From Siphonodentalium dalli (lineage: Eukaryota > Mollusca > Scaphopoda > Gadilida > Siphonodentaliidae): DNA of 64,000 nt. Positions 1-11,500 of this stretch are shown here, one piece after another. Numbering within the stretch: position 1 is the stretch's first letter; each line of letters starts with the position of its first letter. The notes beneath the pieces are model-generated. The model ran no database searches. It was not told the origin of the DNA and saw only the letters and a program-made list of their open reading frames with translations. The stretch covers positions 184,236,716 through 184,300,715 of the forward strand of contig CP136066.1 of assembly GCA_032622095.1 (NCBI GenBank), in the 5' to 3' direction. The position numbers were made by a program, and so were the translations under genes.

Positions 1-1290
1 TGAATGTTTATATATCTTCTTCGTGGATTTTCTTTTGAACTGAATGTTAATGAATTTTCTGCCAAAGTGAATTTCTCGCATTGTCCTCAGCACTGTCCTT
101 TAGAATATTTTGAACTTTTCCTAATTTTCAGCAACAGCTTTCTTCTCCATAAATTAGGATCCTGCTCACGGCACCATTAAACATGTGTCCTATAGTAGTC
201 TGTAAACTGTAAATGGTTGACTCCACGTTGGGTAACGCTGGTTCGGACTCAGTTTACAGGTTTTACAATCTTTATTGATTCCAGAATATTGTAAGGTATA
301 CCACAACAATTCTTAAGACCAAGCAGTTAGAGATTTCGCCTGAAAGTCTGTTGTGGGGCTATTCGGTCCCTTCAAGAACGTACGACCAAAAAGTGCCGTT
401 CTCAGCCGACGTACGGTTTTATTCCACCTTGTGCTTCCATGTCACATGACATGGCGTAAACCTACACTATACTTCTTAAACCAGTTATACAGCATTGTGT
501 ATTAACGTGGTCTGGATTAATTATTGATTTGGTTGTAACTGGTCCCAATTCATTACTCTTTTAAGACTTTCCGCCATTCTGATTTGCCGCTGAGCGGAGA
601 GGTAACTCTGGTGCCGAATAATGTGGCTGTCACAACGCAACAGAATATAAGCTTAACACTTCAATAAAATCGAATAAATCATGACTAAGATGCAAAAATG
701 TCAAATTATGATGTACGCTTGATTATCATTAGTAGGTACGTAATGATTATATGTTGATAGCTTGCCATGTAATTTTGGAGGAATATAAATAATTGTACAG
801 GTTTGAAAAAATTGCCAAATGTGTTTTGTACTACCGCGAATAACAGGGGAGATTGTTTACTCATACGAATCTACATCAAATTTGCCAAATAATTCAAATT
901 TCCTGCATATCAATAAAGGAGCTGTTTCAATTCTGTGTTATTGAGTGCTATTTCCGAGCTAATGTTTTTGAAAATAATGAATAATTAAGGGAAAGTGTTT
1001 CTTTCTGTCTTTTTTTTTTTTTACAATTTTAATCCTTTTACTACTGCCACTACTACCAGTGCCTGGCAATAGTGGGGATTCATGCTCATTACCTGCAATG
1101 CTAATTACCTGTAAACATATATGAAATTGAATGGAAAGCATCTCCTTCAAGTTCAGACTGGTATGTTTTACCAACCATAGATTCATGGCCACTAGTCTAT
1201 TAATAATGTCAAACCTCCCTATCTTTATGAGGACAGCTTTAACAAGATAACAATCATTCACCATACTCACGTGTTACCATTGTGTAGTTA
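1..1290. other. Intronic or flanking AT-rich DNA, no feature recognised
   Basis: No splice-bounded coding piece or repeat family could be supported here. It is probably an intron of the VWDE-like gene, because the exon at 1841 starts in mid-codon. Short open frames on both strands lack family resemblance. Confidence 0.5.
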
Positions 1291-1324
1291 CTTGGAATTT
1301 GAATACATGTAACTCATATTCGTT

Positions 1325-1770
1325 CCTCAGAAGGCTTAGAGTAAGCAATCATAAGTTGCAGGTAGAGGTAGGGCGACATACGCAGCCAAAATACCTTAAG
1401 AGAAACGCTAAAAAATGTGAAGCAAATGAAATTGAAACGGAAGAACACTTTATAATGATATGTGAAAGACTATTTGCGGAAAAGATTTTTCACTGAAATA
1501 AAATTTCATCAACCAATTTTCGTAAACTTTGATGAAAAAGAAAAGTTCATATACCCCATGAAGGTTGAAAACCCGAGAATTTGCAATCTGATCTGTAACA
1601 TGGTTCGCCAGTTTTCCGCAAACAATTGAGCAGATATAGTGTTGAGTTACCAATACATGTTCTATAGTTCTATATATATATTGTATATGAAGTTATCTTG
1701 GTTGTCTTTAAATGATCCGTATATATGACAACTGTATATAATTTGTCAATAAATGTTTATGTTTAAATGT
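1325..1770 (+). mobile_element. LINE 3'-end remnant
   Basis: The stretch near 1325-1480 encodes LRVSNHKLQVEVGRH and later ETEEHFIMICE, clearly related to LRISNHTLEIEKGRH and ETEEHFIMRCP at the C-terminus of the LINE at 42290-45420. The CxxC zinc pair is degraded here to a single Cys. It continues to TTGTCAATAAATG near 1745, the same polyadenylation-like ending as in that LINE. It is a 5'-truncated, decayed insertion in the orientation of the host gene. Confidence 0.72.
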
Positions 1771-1840
1771 TTATCATACACTGATATATATGCAATCAGA
1801 TACCACACTGTGATTCAAATTTAACGGGTCCTCGTTGCAG

Positions 1841-2085
1841 AGATTTTCCCAAAAGAGTTATACTCACCAGCCGTTCAAGTGGCATTGGAAAATGAGAAAT
1901 TGGTCTTCATGTGCGATCTGGAGGCACCGGGATCTCAGGCGTTAGCATCGCAAGTCTACGATGTCAGATGGCTTATCAATGACGAAGTGTATAAAACCGT
2001 TACGCTGATGGCACATACAGATATAGGGAGCACCGGGCGCTTTTTTGAAGCCGACTGGATGGACGGAATCAAAATTGGTTTTGAT
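1841..2085 (+). CDS. VWDE-like gene, first exon in window
   Basis: The acceptor is CTCGTTGCAG and the donor GTGAGT. Two bases complete a codon from an upstream exon, then 81 codons follow. The encoded segment starts IFPKELYSPAV and holds VFMCDLEAP, YDVRWLINDE and FEADWMDGIKIGFD, the pattern of the region before the VWD domain in invertebrate VWDE-like proteins. One cysteine is present (in MCDLE); its partner is probably the Cys at the start of the next exon. It ends in phase 0. An ATG-less open frame upstream of the acceptor is not coding. Confidence 0.88.
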
Positions 2086-4053
2086 GTGAGTCTATTCAAA
2101 TCATTCGCAGCTGATTCAATGCGTGATTAGCGGGATTCGCCATTCACTTCTTGGTGGGGTTCATATGTATGTTGAATTTTTCTCGCGATCGAACCCAATG
2201 ACTACTTTAAATCCGTCTTGTATTGCTCATATTTGAACACGAAAATAAACTATATATACAAATTCGAAATTTATATGCAACGATCACCATCATTATGCAT
2301 TTTGGAAGCAATCCCAGCAGCTATATATAGATAATGCATCATGATTAGCATACTGATAATCTACTTCGACTCCCGACCAGGTACTCGATCAACTGAGTTA
2401 GTGTAGTATGAAGTACAACAGTGTTTGGCGTCAAATCGACGAGACCGTACGGGATTTGAAGGCATGGCATTTTCACATACTGACGTTATGAGTCGAACTA
2501 AGGCCTCTTACGGGCGTCTGGACATCGTCGCATCGAATACAATTCAATGTGATCCCCGACTAAAGCTCTACAAAACCAATATTTGAAACAGACGGTCGTA
2601 CTTTCGTCGCATCGAATACAATTGCAAAGTTAATATAATATAGTTTTATTGACTTAAAGAGTTCGATAACGTCATGAATCGAACGTGTGCGATGACCTGT
2701 TTAAAACACTGGACTATTCAAAGCGATTGTGACGTCATAATATGTCTTGTTGGTGCAACCCTATTCAATTGTTTATTTAGTAGGATTATTTATCTTAATG
2801 CTCCAGTATACACTTACTCTCAGTGTCATTACCTGTAGTATTATAATCATGATACATGTAACTTATAATTATATATGTATATATATATTTATCTCCTGCA
2901 TGGCCTACGTATAGGCACCACGCTAATTTTCAATTGTCTGATTAATTTCAAACAGATAAATTATAAGGGTATATTATATTATAGACCAATATACCACTTG
3001 CAGACGTTGCGCCATTATCAAATCAATTACAATATTAAGGACTTTGCTAACTCAATTTTCTCCAAATTTAATGGAGTCCAAAATAAAGGTTTATGTTCAC
3101 TTTTATTAGTAATCACAGTAACCAAACCCATGGATGTAACATTTTAAGAGTATAATTCATGGTAGATTATGTTAGAAATTCAAAATGTGAAATTTATAGA
3201 AGTTTTTAAAATCTATTTTTTCGAACCCAAATTCAACAAACACAAAGATCATATATAAGAAAAAGATATGGGTATGTGTACTGAACACTGTGATGAATGA
3301 TGAACAATAAAGATATACTCACATTTCTTCCGTTTTATTAAGATTTTTGGCTTGGAAGCAGTTGTTTACAAATGGTAGATTTGATTGCTCAGAAAAGCTA
3401 TTTGGGAACTGAATTGGATGGGTCAAGTTAATGTTCACTCAAGCCAGCTGGGATTATGACCAGCAGGTGCTGGCCCATGATAATATTATATCCTGATTCT
3501 GGCTGATTTTGGTGACCTAGTTTTTGGGCTATGGGGGTACCCCAGATTGGGGATTACACAGTTCTTTTGTCAAGAGATTCACAAAACACCACTGTCAACA
3601 GATATTAACACTTAACTGTCACCTCACTACAAGCGATCTCAGGCAAGTTAGTGTTGAAGTTACTAAATTATTTGTAAACAGTTGGTTCTTAGTAATTGAA
3701 TTGCTTTATTTCACTCAATCATATATAATATGTATGCAATACAGATTGAAAAACGTATATACAGAGCTATGTACACAATTTTGGTATGTCCGTTGCGTTT
3801 GGTGGTCGTGGTCCGTAAGTGTCATTCGTCGTGTTCTTCGTCATCATCATCATAATCATCATCATCATCGTCGTCATCGTCAACTTCGTCGTCGTCGTCG
3901 TAATCATCATCATCCTCATTGTCGTCGTCCTCATTGCCATCATCATCGTCTTCGTCGTCGACGTCATCATCATCATCATCAGCATAACCATCATCATTAG
4001 CGCCGTCATCGTCATGAGTGTTTCAACATCATGTATATTAGTCATGATCTTCG

Positions 4054-4085
<32 letters not shown>

Positions 4086-7000
4086 GTCCTCGTCGTCGCC
4101 ATCGTCATCATCGTTATCATTATCATTAGCATCGTCATCGTCATCACGAACGACGTCAACAACATCATAATCATCCTCATCATCGTCATAGTCATCATCG
4201 TCTCGACGCTATCGTCGTCCCGCTACCATCATCGTTATCCCGGTTGCATATCATTGTCACCATTATCGTCATAATAATCACCATCGTCATCATCATCATC
4301 ATCTCCGTCATAGTCGCTGTCTTTGTCATCAGCTAGGCTTGTCGTTTAGTTTAGTCAATCATAATTTCGTGAATATAGCAAGATGTTTCAAAGTTCTTCT
4401 GTCTTCACTTTGAAGCAAGTCTATCAATTTGCCATTACTCGGTTGCTCGTGATATAGTTTTGGTAAGTGTTTACAGTGGATGTTGGTCAGTGCCTCGCAC
4501 GTTAAAGTGAAATGATATTCGTCCCCGCCATTTTTTAAACATAGTCCACATATTTGTGATTCTTTATTTGTTGTTTTTCTCCCACCGAGAGGTCTCAATT
4601 GGGAGTCTATGGTTCTTAGCTTTATCATAGAAAATGCCATGTCTTGGGGAATAATCATAAGGTATCTTTCCAAACTTAAATCTTTTTTAAAACTACCGTA
4701 AAATGTCCCTCGCGAAGAGCTTGGGATATCGCTGCGCCAAATAAGTCTCAAATAAGTTATTGCGTATTTTGCGATAGATTCCTATTTCCAAATGACTCAG
4801 TGGTTTTTGTGACGTCCAAATTTGCTCACAACCGACATGTGCTAAGCTATATCTTATGCAGCTGATCCAGCGTATCGAATTCCCCCGGAGATTTGCACTA
4901 CCATCAATGCCTTTTATAAAAATATAAAGTTTATACGCTAATTTGGAACAACGACCCTCAACTAATTTTGACCAGATGTAAGCATTCTTGCCTTTAATTT
5001 ATTGAAATTGGGTATCTTCCCGTTTCTCCGTAGACCATGGAATTTGGTGTAGATGTTTTCAATTGTAATAAGTACTTGATACATTTTCGATGGACTATCA
5101 AAGAATGCTTGATAAATATGAATATTACTTTATTGTTCATCATTCTTCACAGTGTTCAGTACACATTGCCATATTTGTTTTCTTTGATATGGACTTTGTG
5201 TTTATTGATTTTGGGTTCGAAAAACTAGATTTTAAAAACCTCTATAAATTTGACATTTAGTATTTCTTACATATTCCACCATGAATTATACTCTTAAAAT
5301 GTTTCATTCATGGGATTGGTTACTGTGATTGAACATAAACCTTTATTTTGACTCCATCAAATTTGGGGAAAATTGGGTTAGCAAAGTCCTTAAAATGTAA
5401 TTATTACATCATCGACGTCTTTCTTCTTAATATACGGAGCTTCCAAATAATTTATACGGAAAGCCTAATCTAATGTGACATCAAAGCACCTACAAATAAT
5501 CATCGCCAAACGTTTAATGATTCATTCTCCACACAATGTTCGTACTTTACAACACCGCATTATACTCATGAATTGTTTGTGAAGTGAGAGCTACACATGT
5601 ACATGTACTGTGCTCATGAATTGTTTGTGAAGTGAGAGCTAGATGTACTGTGCTCATGAATTGTTTATGAAATGAGAGATAGATGACTGTGCTCATGTGT
5701 GTACGGCTTATTCCAAGTCGTTTGGGAAGTGAGTATTGTGAGAGCTAGATTTATTGTGCTCTGCATTTACCGTGTATATATATATTTCAGGTCGTTTGTG
5801 AAGTACGAACTAGATTTTCGAACCCTGGAATTCCGTCTCCGTGGCACACAAGTTCAGCATTTTATGCTGGAATCAAGGTGAGAAAATAGATATAAGAACT
5901 GCGATCCCAAATTCTATGCAGGGTTTATCTCCCTTGATGACTCGATAAGACCGCTGTCACCGGCGACATTTTACCCATATTTTTTAGTAGATTTCCGCGA
6001 AATTAATATAATATATACTAAACGAAGAGAGCCACATTTCGTCATTAACAAGAACACAAAACATCGAACAAAGTTTGTGTAATTTCGTACATTAAGTTTG
6101 AAAAGTCCCACAGAACCAAGGAACTATTTCACACAATGGTGTGCTTTGGTTCTCCGGTTATTTTATCAGTAAAAATGTCTAACCGCAAATGGAAAATAAC
6201 ACTCATGGCAAACAGTCAAGTAGTATAGGAAAATCATCAACAAGACCTACCGATCTAAATCTCCGTTTTGCTTTTAAGAGTTTAGAGGTGAATTCTTTTC
6301 AAATTTCTAATTGTAGAAAAGTTTAGAAATGTATTAACATTTATACCATTGATACATTTCGATGGTCAGTGTAAATGTAGATATTTCTGGCAATTCATTC
6401 AAATTTATACCGATAATGAGTTTGGATTACCAGTTTAACTAGAGATAAATCTCAACAGTAATTAAACGTTGCCTCAGGAATAAATGTTGCTGTAAATGTT
6501 TTCCGCATTTATTGATATTTTTTGGCTTAGCCAACTGTCACACACACATACCCCTCCACCTGTCGGGATCAGCATTCTATTACTACACGATGTACAGCTG
6601 CTGACATATAGAGGATAAAAGAGCCAAAGTATCAACTGTTATCCCATCGGTATATGTATGTTTATTAGGCAGGGAGGATGTGCAATTCATATATAATGGT
6701 TCCCAAAAGGAGGGACCTATGCAATGTTATCCTATTTCGCAAATATTTTTATAAATATATAAGCTACTATCTTGTCCCAGCTTGTCCAGGTATAATCTTA
6801 TAATAGCACCGAATGTTGAAAGTTACTGATTCAAATTTCGAGAAAATGGGTTACATTTGGTGTTATATTGATTTTGTGTGCTTAAGTTGTTAGGGATCGT
6901 GTCCAAACCCACCACCACAAAGCAGTGCAATCCCAAATGTAACCCTTTCTTCGCATGCATCGGTAACTGTCAACAGGCCGTCTGGCTGTGGTATTGAAGC

Positions 7001-8399
7001 ATACTATCATTGTCCTTACAGTTCTATCAGTCTGCATATATGCACTGATGTATGCAGGTATATGCAATATGCATATTAAAGAAAACAATTCACGGTTGAC
7101 GTGTACTGAAACTGAATGCCATTGGATGTTACAGGCAATTGTGTGTCTAGTCCAGTTGTTTAGTCTTCCAGAATCTAGTCTTTATTAAAATATGATAAAC
7201 CTGTGACCATTGATATTATTCTTCACAAATCCTAAATAACCATGTTGACAGCTCAGAAGAGATAGGTCACAATCACATCCCAACACCATTCATTCATAGC
7301 AACAACATAGCAAGTATCACAATGACATGTTTGCGAGCATAATATCAGATAGTTATGTGAGCAATGATCAGAAAATAACCATATTTTGTGTACCTATATT
7401 GACAAAGACAATTATTACATATGCATTCTTTTCCCATTCACTCAAAGACACCTACACCCTTTCAACATTAGTTTTTAGTGAATTTAATTAATGTTATGAT
7501 CTATTAAGGAGTGAAAACTACTTCAAGTGCTTCATTGTTAGTCAACAGAGAAGAATAGAACACATGCAAGCTGTTTTAATCTAAAAACAAAGGGAAATAT
7601 TGTATTTGGATAAAAACTGCATGATCTAGGAGAATACTTGTTTTGGTCTCCGGACACCCGACAAACCGGGGGGGGGGGGCATTGTGTGACACTTTTTTTT
7701 ATCCGCCGCCCCCTGTATACCATCTACATTAAACATAATGTCATTGTTTTCTAACTAATTCAACTCGTTTAATCACTGTCGCAGAAGAGTAGAATGTGGA
7801 CCAATCATATTTGTTTTCATTTATTTGAAGGTTGTTGGGAGCAATGTTATTCGTATAGATGAAGGAGACGATGGAGGCCAATTCCAGATAGTATCTACTG
7901 TTCCCATCGGATGCCCCATACCAGTTCAAAGTGCATGCAAGCTAGCATTCTCTGTTGTCGGCTCCGCGAGCTCAGCAACTCCTATACCTGGTAGATGTGA
8001 GACAGATCTTGTCTTTGAGGAACACTGCAGTGTTGAGATAGAAGGTAGTAACTGGAACATGCTGAAAACACTGATAGTCAAAGCACATCCGGATGGAATT
8101 TATAATAGCCGCCGTGATCGTACGCAGTTTATCAAACTGAAACTAGGGACTGTGCTGTTCAATGATATATGGACCCATTTTGAACTACCTACACTATCTG
8201 TAAGTAGAGTTAGATAATTTATATAATTTATTGACAATTTACTAGGGGCAGACGCTATACATAATAACATGAAACATACAAGCAGCATCAATACATACCG
8301 CGAAAGCGTGGCCTATCGATCCTTTTGATTTTATGAGTTTTAAGAAAAGTTACCACAGGGATAACTGGCTTTTGGCAGCCAAGCGTTCATAGCGACGTT

Positions 8400-8437
<38 letters not shown>

Positions 8438-8480
8438 CGAAGCGGAATTCGCCAATCGTTGGATTGTTCACCCACTAATA

Positions 8481-8518
<38 letters not shown>

Positions 8519-11500
8519 TATTTTTACGCTACTTATGACGAGTCGTTGCGACGGTAATTGCTTTATGCGCTCTCTTCGAAGAATTTCCGAACCTTGTTAC
8601 AGACTGTAGTACAAACATCTTTCTTTACATTTTGCATAAGAAATATGAATTTATCGTCCTCATTCATATATTGAAACTCGGGTGTTTGTGCTAAAATGTA
8701 AATGAAAATGTTTTCGCGCGTACATCATATGTTCCATAACAAAGTGTGTTTCTGTCTCAATTTGATTAAAAGCACAATACCTACATAGTCTTTTCTCGTA
8801 TGCTATTTTGGGTTGTCTATGTGTGCCCTTTTCCACTTCAAGACAATGATTACATACTCTGAGTCTACTGAACGCTTTCCTAGTTTCAAAATTCTTTATA
8901 TTCACTAGATATTTTTCCAGTGTATAATTATCTTTGAATAATCGAGTTATAATCGAGTTATAATTGAGTTATGTTCTTAATTTGTTCATATTTCTGACTT
9001 TCTGTCATTGAAAATGTCCTTCTTAAAATTTGATACATGCTCTTGTTGCATCAACTCCCTTGTCAGTATATCAGTATATCATCTGATAAGTTAAAATTGC
9101 TAATTTCGTTAACTTTTGCCAATCTAAGTTTCTCAGACCAATGTTCAGCAATTAGGTAGCCATCGTGTAGCATGGCAGCTCCGTGTAGTATCGTATTTGA
9201 TTCAGAGTTCTTTAATTTAATAATGTATCACAAGGCATTAATAACTCCAAAAATCGATGACTTTGTATCTAATGTAGCAAAATGTCATGTGCTTAGCACT
9301 CTGGATCTACTGAGCGCATACCACCAAATACCACTGCTTGAAGGTGAGATAAAGTTCACTTCATTTGAAGCGAATGGCAGCTTGTTTCAGTTTTGCAGAG
9401 TTCCATTCTGAGTGACAAATGGAGTTGCTTGTTTCCAGAGAGTAATGGACAAAATCGTTCAGGAAAATAATCTGAAGGGTGTGTATACTTGAACAATATA
9501 ACCATTGGGGGCATGAGCCAAGCGGGTCACAATGACAATCTGAAAAAAATCATGGATGTAGCAAAACGGTATAAACAGACATTTAATGAAGACGAATGTG
9601 TGTATTCTGTGAGGATATTAAAGTCGCAGTCGCGAAGTTCATATTTTACTCATTTCCCCGATTATTAGACCCACAGAGTCGCTCTGAGAACGAAATGAAT
9701 CGCCCGAAGTGTATCCACTATCGATTCACATTCCTGCGCAGCTGGAAACGAAAACAGAATTGGGTGTATTTTATTTTTGGTCCGTGACGTCACATTGTAC
9801 CTTCCCACACTCTGTTGACATTGTGTTGTCGAAATCGGATGCCTCATTGTTTTGTTTTATTTCACAAACATGTTTCGTTTTCGTTGGAAATCGTGAATTC
9901 GGAATGGGTTTATATGTGTAATAACATATTGGATAATGCGACAGGAATTTATTCGCGTGGCCAACAGCTCTCGAGTAAATGCGTACATATGTGGACGAAG
10001 TTCGTGCGTGTCACAGTCAGAATAATTCCACAGGAACTTTTGAAATTTATTAACTTTCAACCTATTGTTGATATGAAATACATTTCTGCTGTCAAGTTCC
10101 ACAAGAAGAATACGAATTACGTTCATGACTGAACTATTGCCAGAAGGGCTTCTTGGGCAGCTATGTCGTCTACTTGTCTGCATGTACCATCTTTGTGGAA
10201 ATGATTTTAATATTAATATGATCAAATAGTGAAATACATATCTATATACTAATTACTATGGCTTCTTCCATTCATTGAGTTGAAAAAGTAAAAGCTCGAG
10301 TGTTATTAAGCTAAATAATATAATACCAGCCCCTCCCAAAATGGACCGCATCCTCACCATTTTCTGCCCCCCCCCCCAATTTTGCTTTAAAAATAGTGAA
10401 CAATAGTCATTATTTTGTCATTTTATGCAGATTAATTCCATACATCGCCTTATTAGGGAGTGACCCATTTTCCCCAGTTCATGTACCCAAGCTGGGACAC
10501 CCTTAACAAAAAACTTGCTCTCCAACCCCACAGAACAGAATGACGGAAATAATGTTGAGCAATAAAAAAAGAAGAAAAAAAAGAAAGGACTTTACCACCA
10601 CAACTTTTGCTCCCGTTACCCTAAACACATGAATTATTTTATTCAGCATTATTCATGTAGAGGGTATTCCGGTAATACTAGCAGACGGTGGACATAACAA
10701 CAGATAATACAACAGCAGAATCTACTAATAGGCAGCCATAGACCTTTAGACATGTGGTATCTCACATCCTAACTTTGGTAATATTCTCAACAGTTAGAAA
10801 TTTAATAATTATAAACACAACATTAGTTGATTAACTTTGCAATTTCGCACCAACAATAGGGTGAAATTGTTCTTATAGTCTAATTTTCCAACAATTCATA
10901 AGTAGGGAATTTGTTTAGAATAACATTTACTTATTTTTCTGCCATTGGTCAACATTTTACTGTAATGGTAATTTGTTGAGGTTGGAAATTTGTTGGCTAT
11001 TGGCGACCAAATGAATAGACCATCAGAGTTGAACACAGATATCTATTAACCCAGATTAACCGGGAATTTTCATGGGATAGGTACAGTTAACCTCAGGGGC
11101 ACTAATTATTAATTAATATATATCCAGAGCTTAGATTATATATAGGACAATTGTGCACATGCCCATCTGGTCAGGGGAATACCACCAGGTAGGAGCTATC
11201 TGAAAACAGCAAAATCACCCCCTGTGGTTGGATAATTTCCAACTGATGGCCATTTCAGTCAAAACCTTTGACAAATGGAAGGAAAATATATTTAATGTTG
11301 GATGAAAAACAGCGAAGTTCACACTAATTATTAGTTAGAAAATCAAACAACGAAAACACTTTCAAACTATTGCTGATGTGATATCCCAACATGACTATGT
11401 GTACTCTATTCCTCTATATTTTCTGAAAAAAAGGGAGTAAAAAATCTCAATAGAACCATGTTTATCGAGCTTTAGCTCATACCGCAAAACATAGACTGGT

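Larger units (their letters stand above)
3034..5393. repeat. Inverted repeat pair, ~0.2 kb arms, ~1.95 kb apart
   Basis: The arm 3034-3250 (AGGACTTTGCTAACTCAAT ... TTCGAACCCAAATTCAACA) reappears inverted at about 5193-5393 (TTGATTTTGGGTTCGAA ... TTAGCAAAGTCCTTAAAAT). Between them lie a trinucleotide microsatellite and a LINE remnant. This could be the two ends of a non-autonomous element or two copies of a dispersed repeat in opposite orientation. Confidence 0.7.

Noticed and set aside
3819-4274. Long open frames rich in Ile/Val, His/Arg or Met/Thr on both strands
   Set aside because: They arise from the TCA/TCG microsatellite; no start context, domain or splice support.
5699-5881. 60-codon open frame overlapping exon 2
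   Set aside because: It is in the wrong frame; the splice phases and family pattern select another frame.
7825-8217. Stand-alone 130-codon gene
   Set aside because: It begins with TTG inside an intron acceptor and ends just past a good donor; it is an internal exon of the VWDE-like gene.
8289-8563. Functional rRNA gene
   Set aside because: Only a small inner part of 28S is present, with changes at highly conserved positions and no flanking rDNA.
9857-10225. 122-codon minus-strand open frame, and the neighbouring frame with DDIAAQEALLAIVQS
   Set aside because: A weak likeness to the end of a double-stranded RNA-binding domain in one frame; too short, no further motif, no splice logic.
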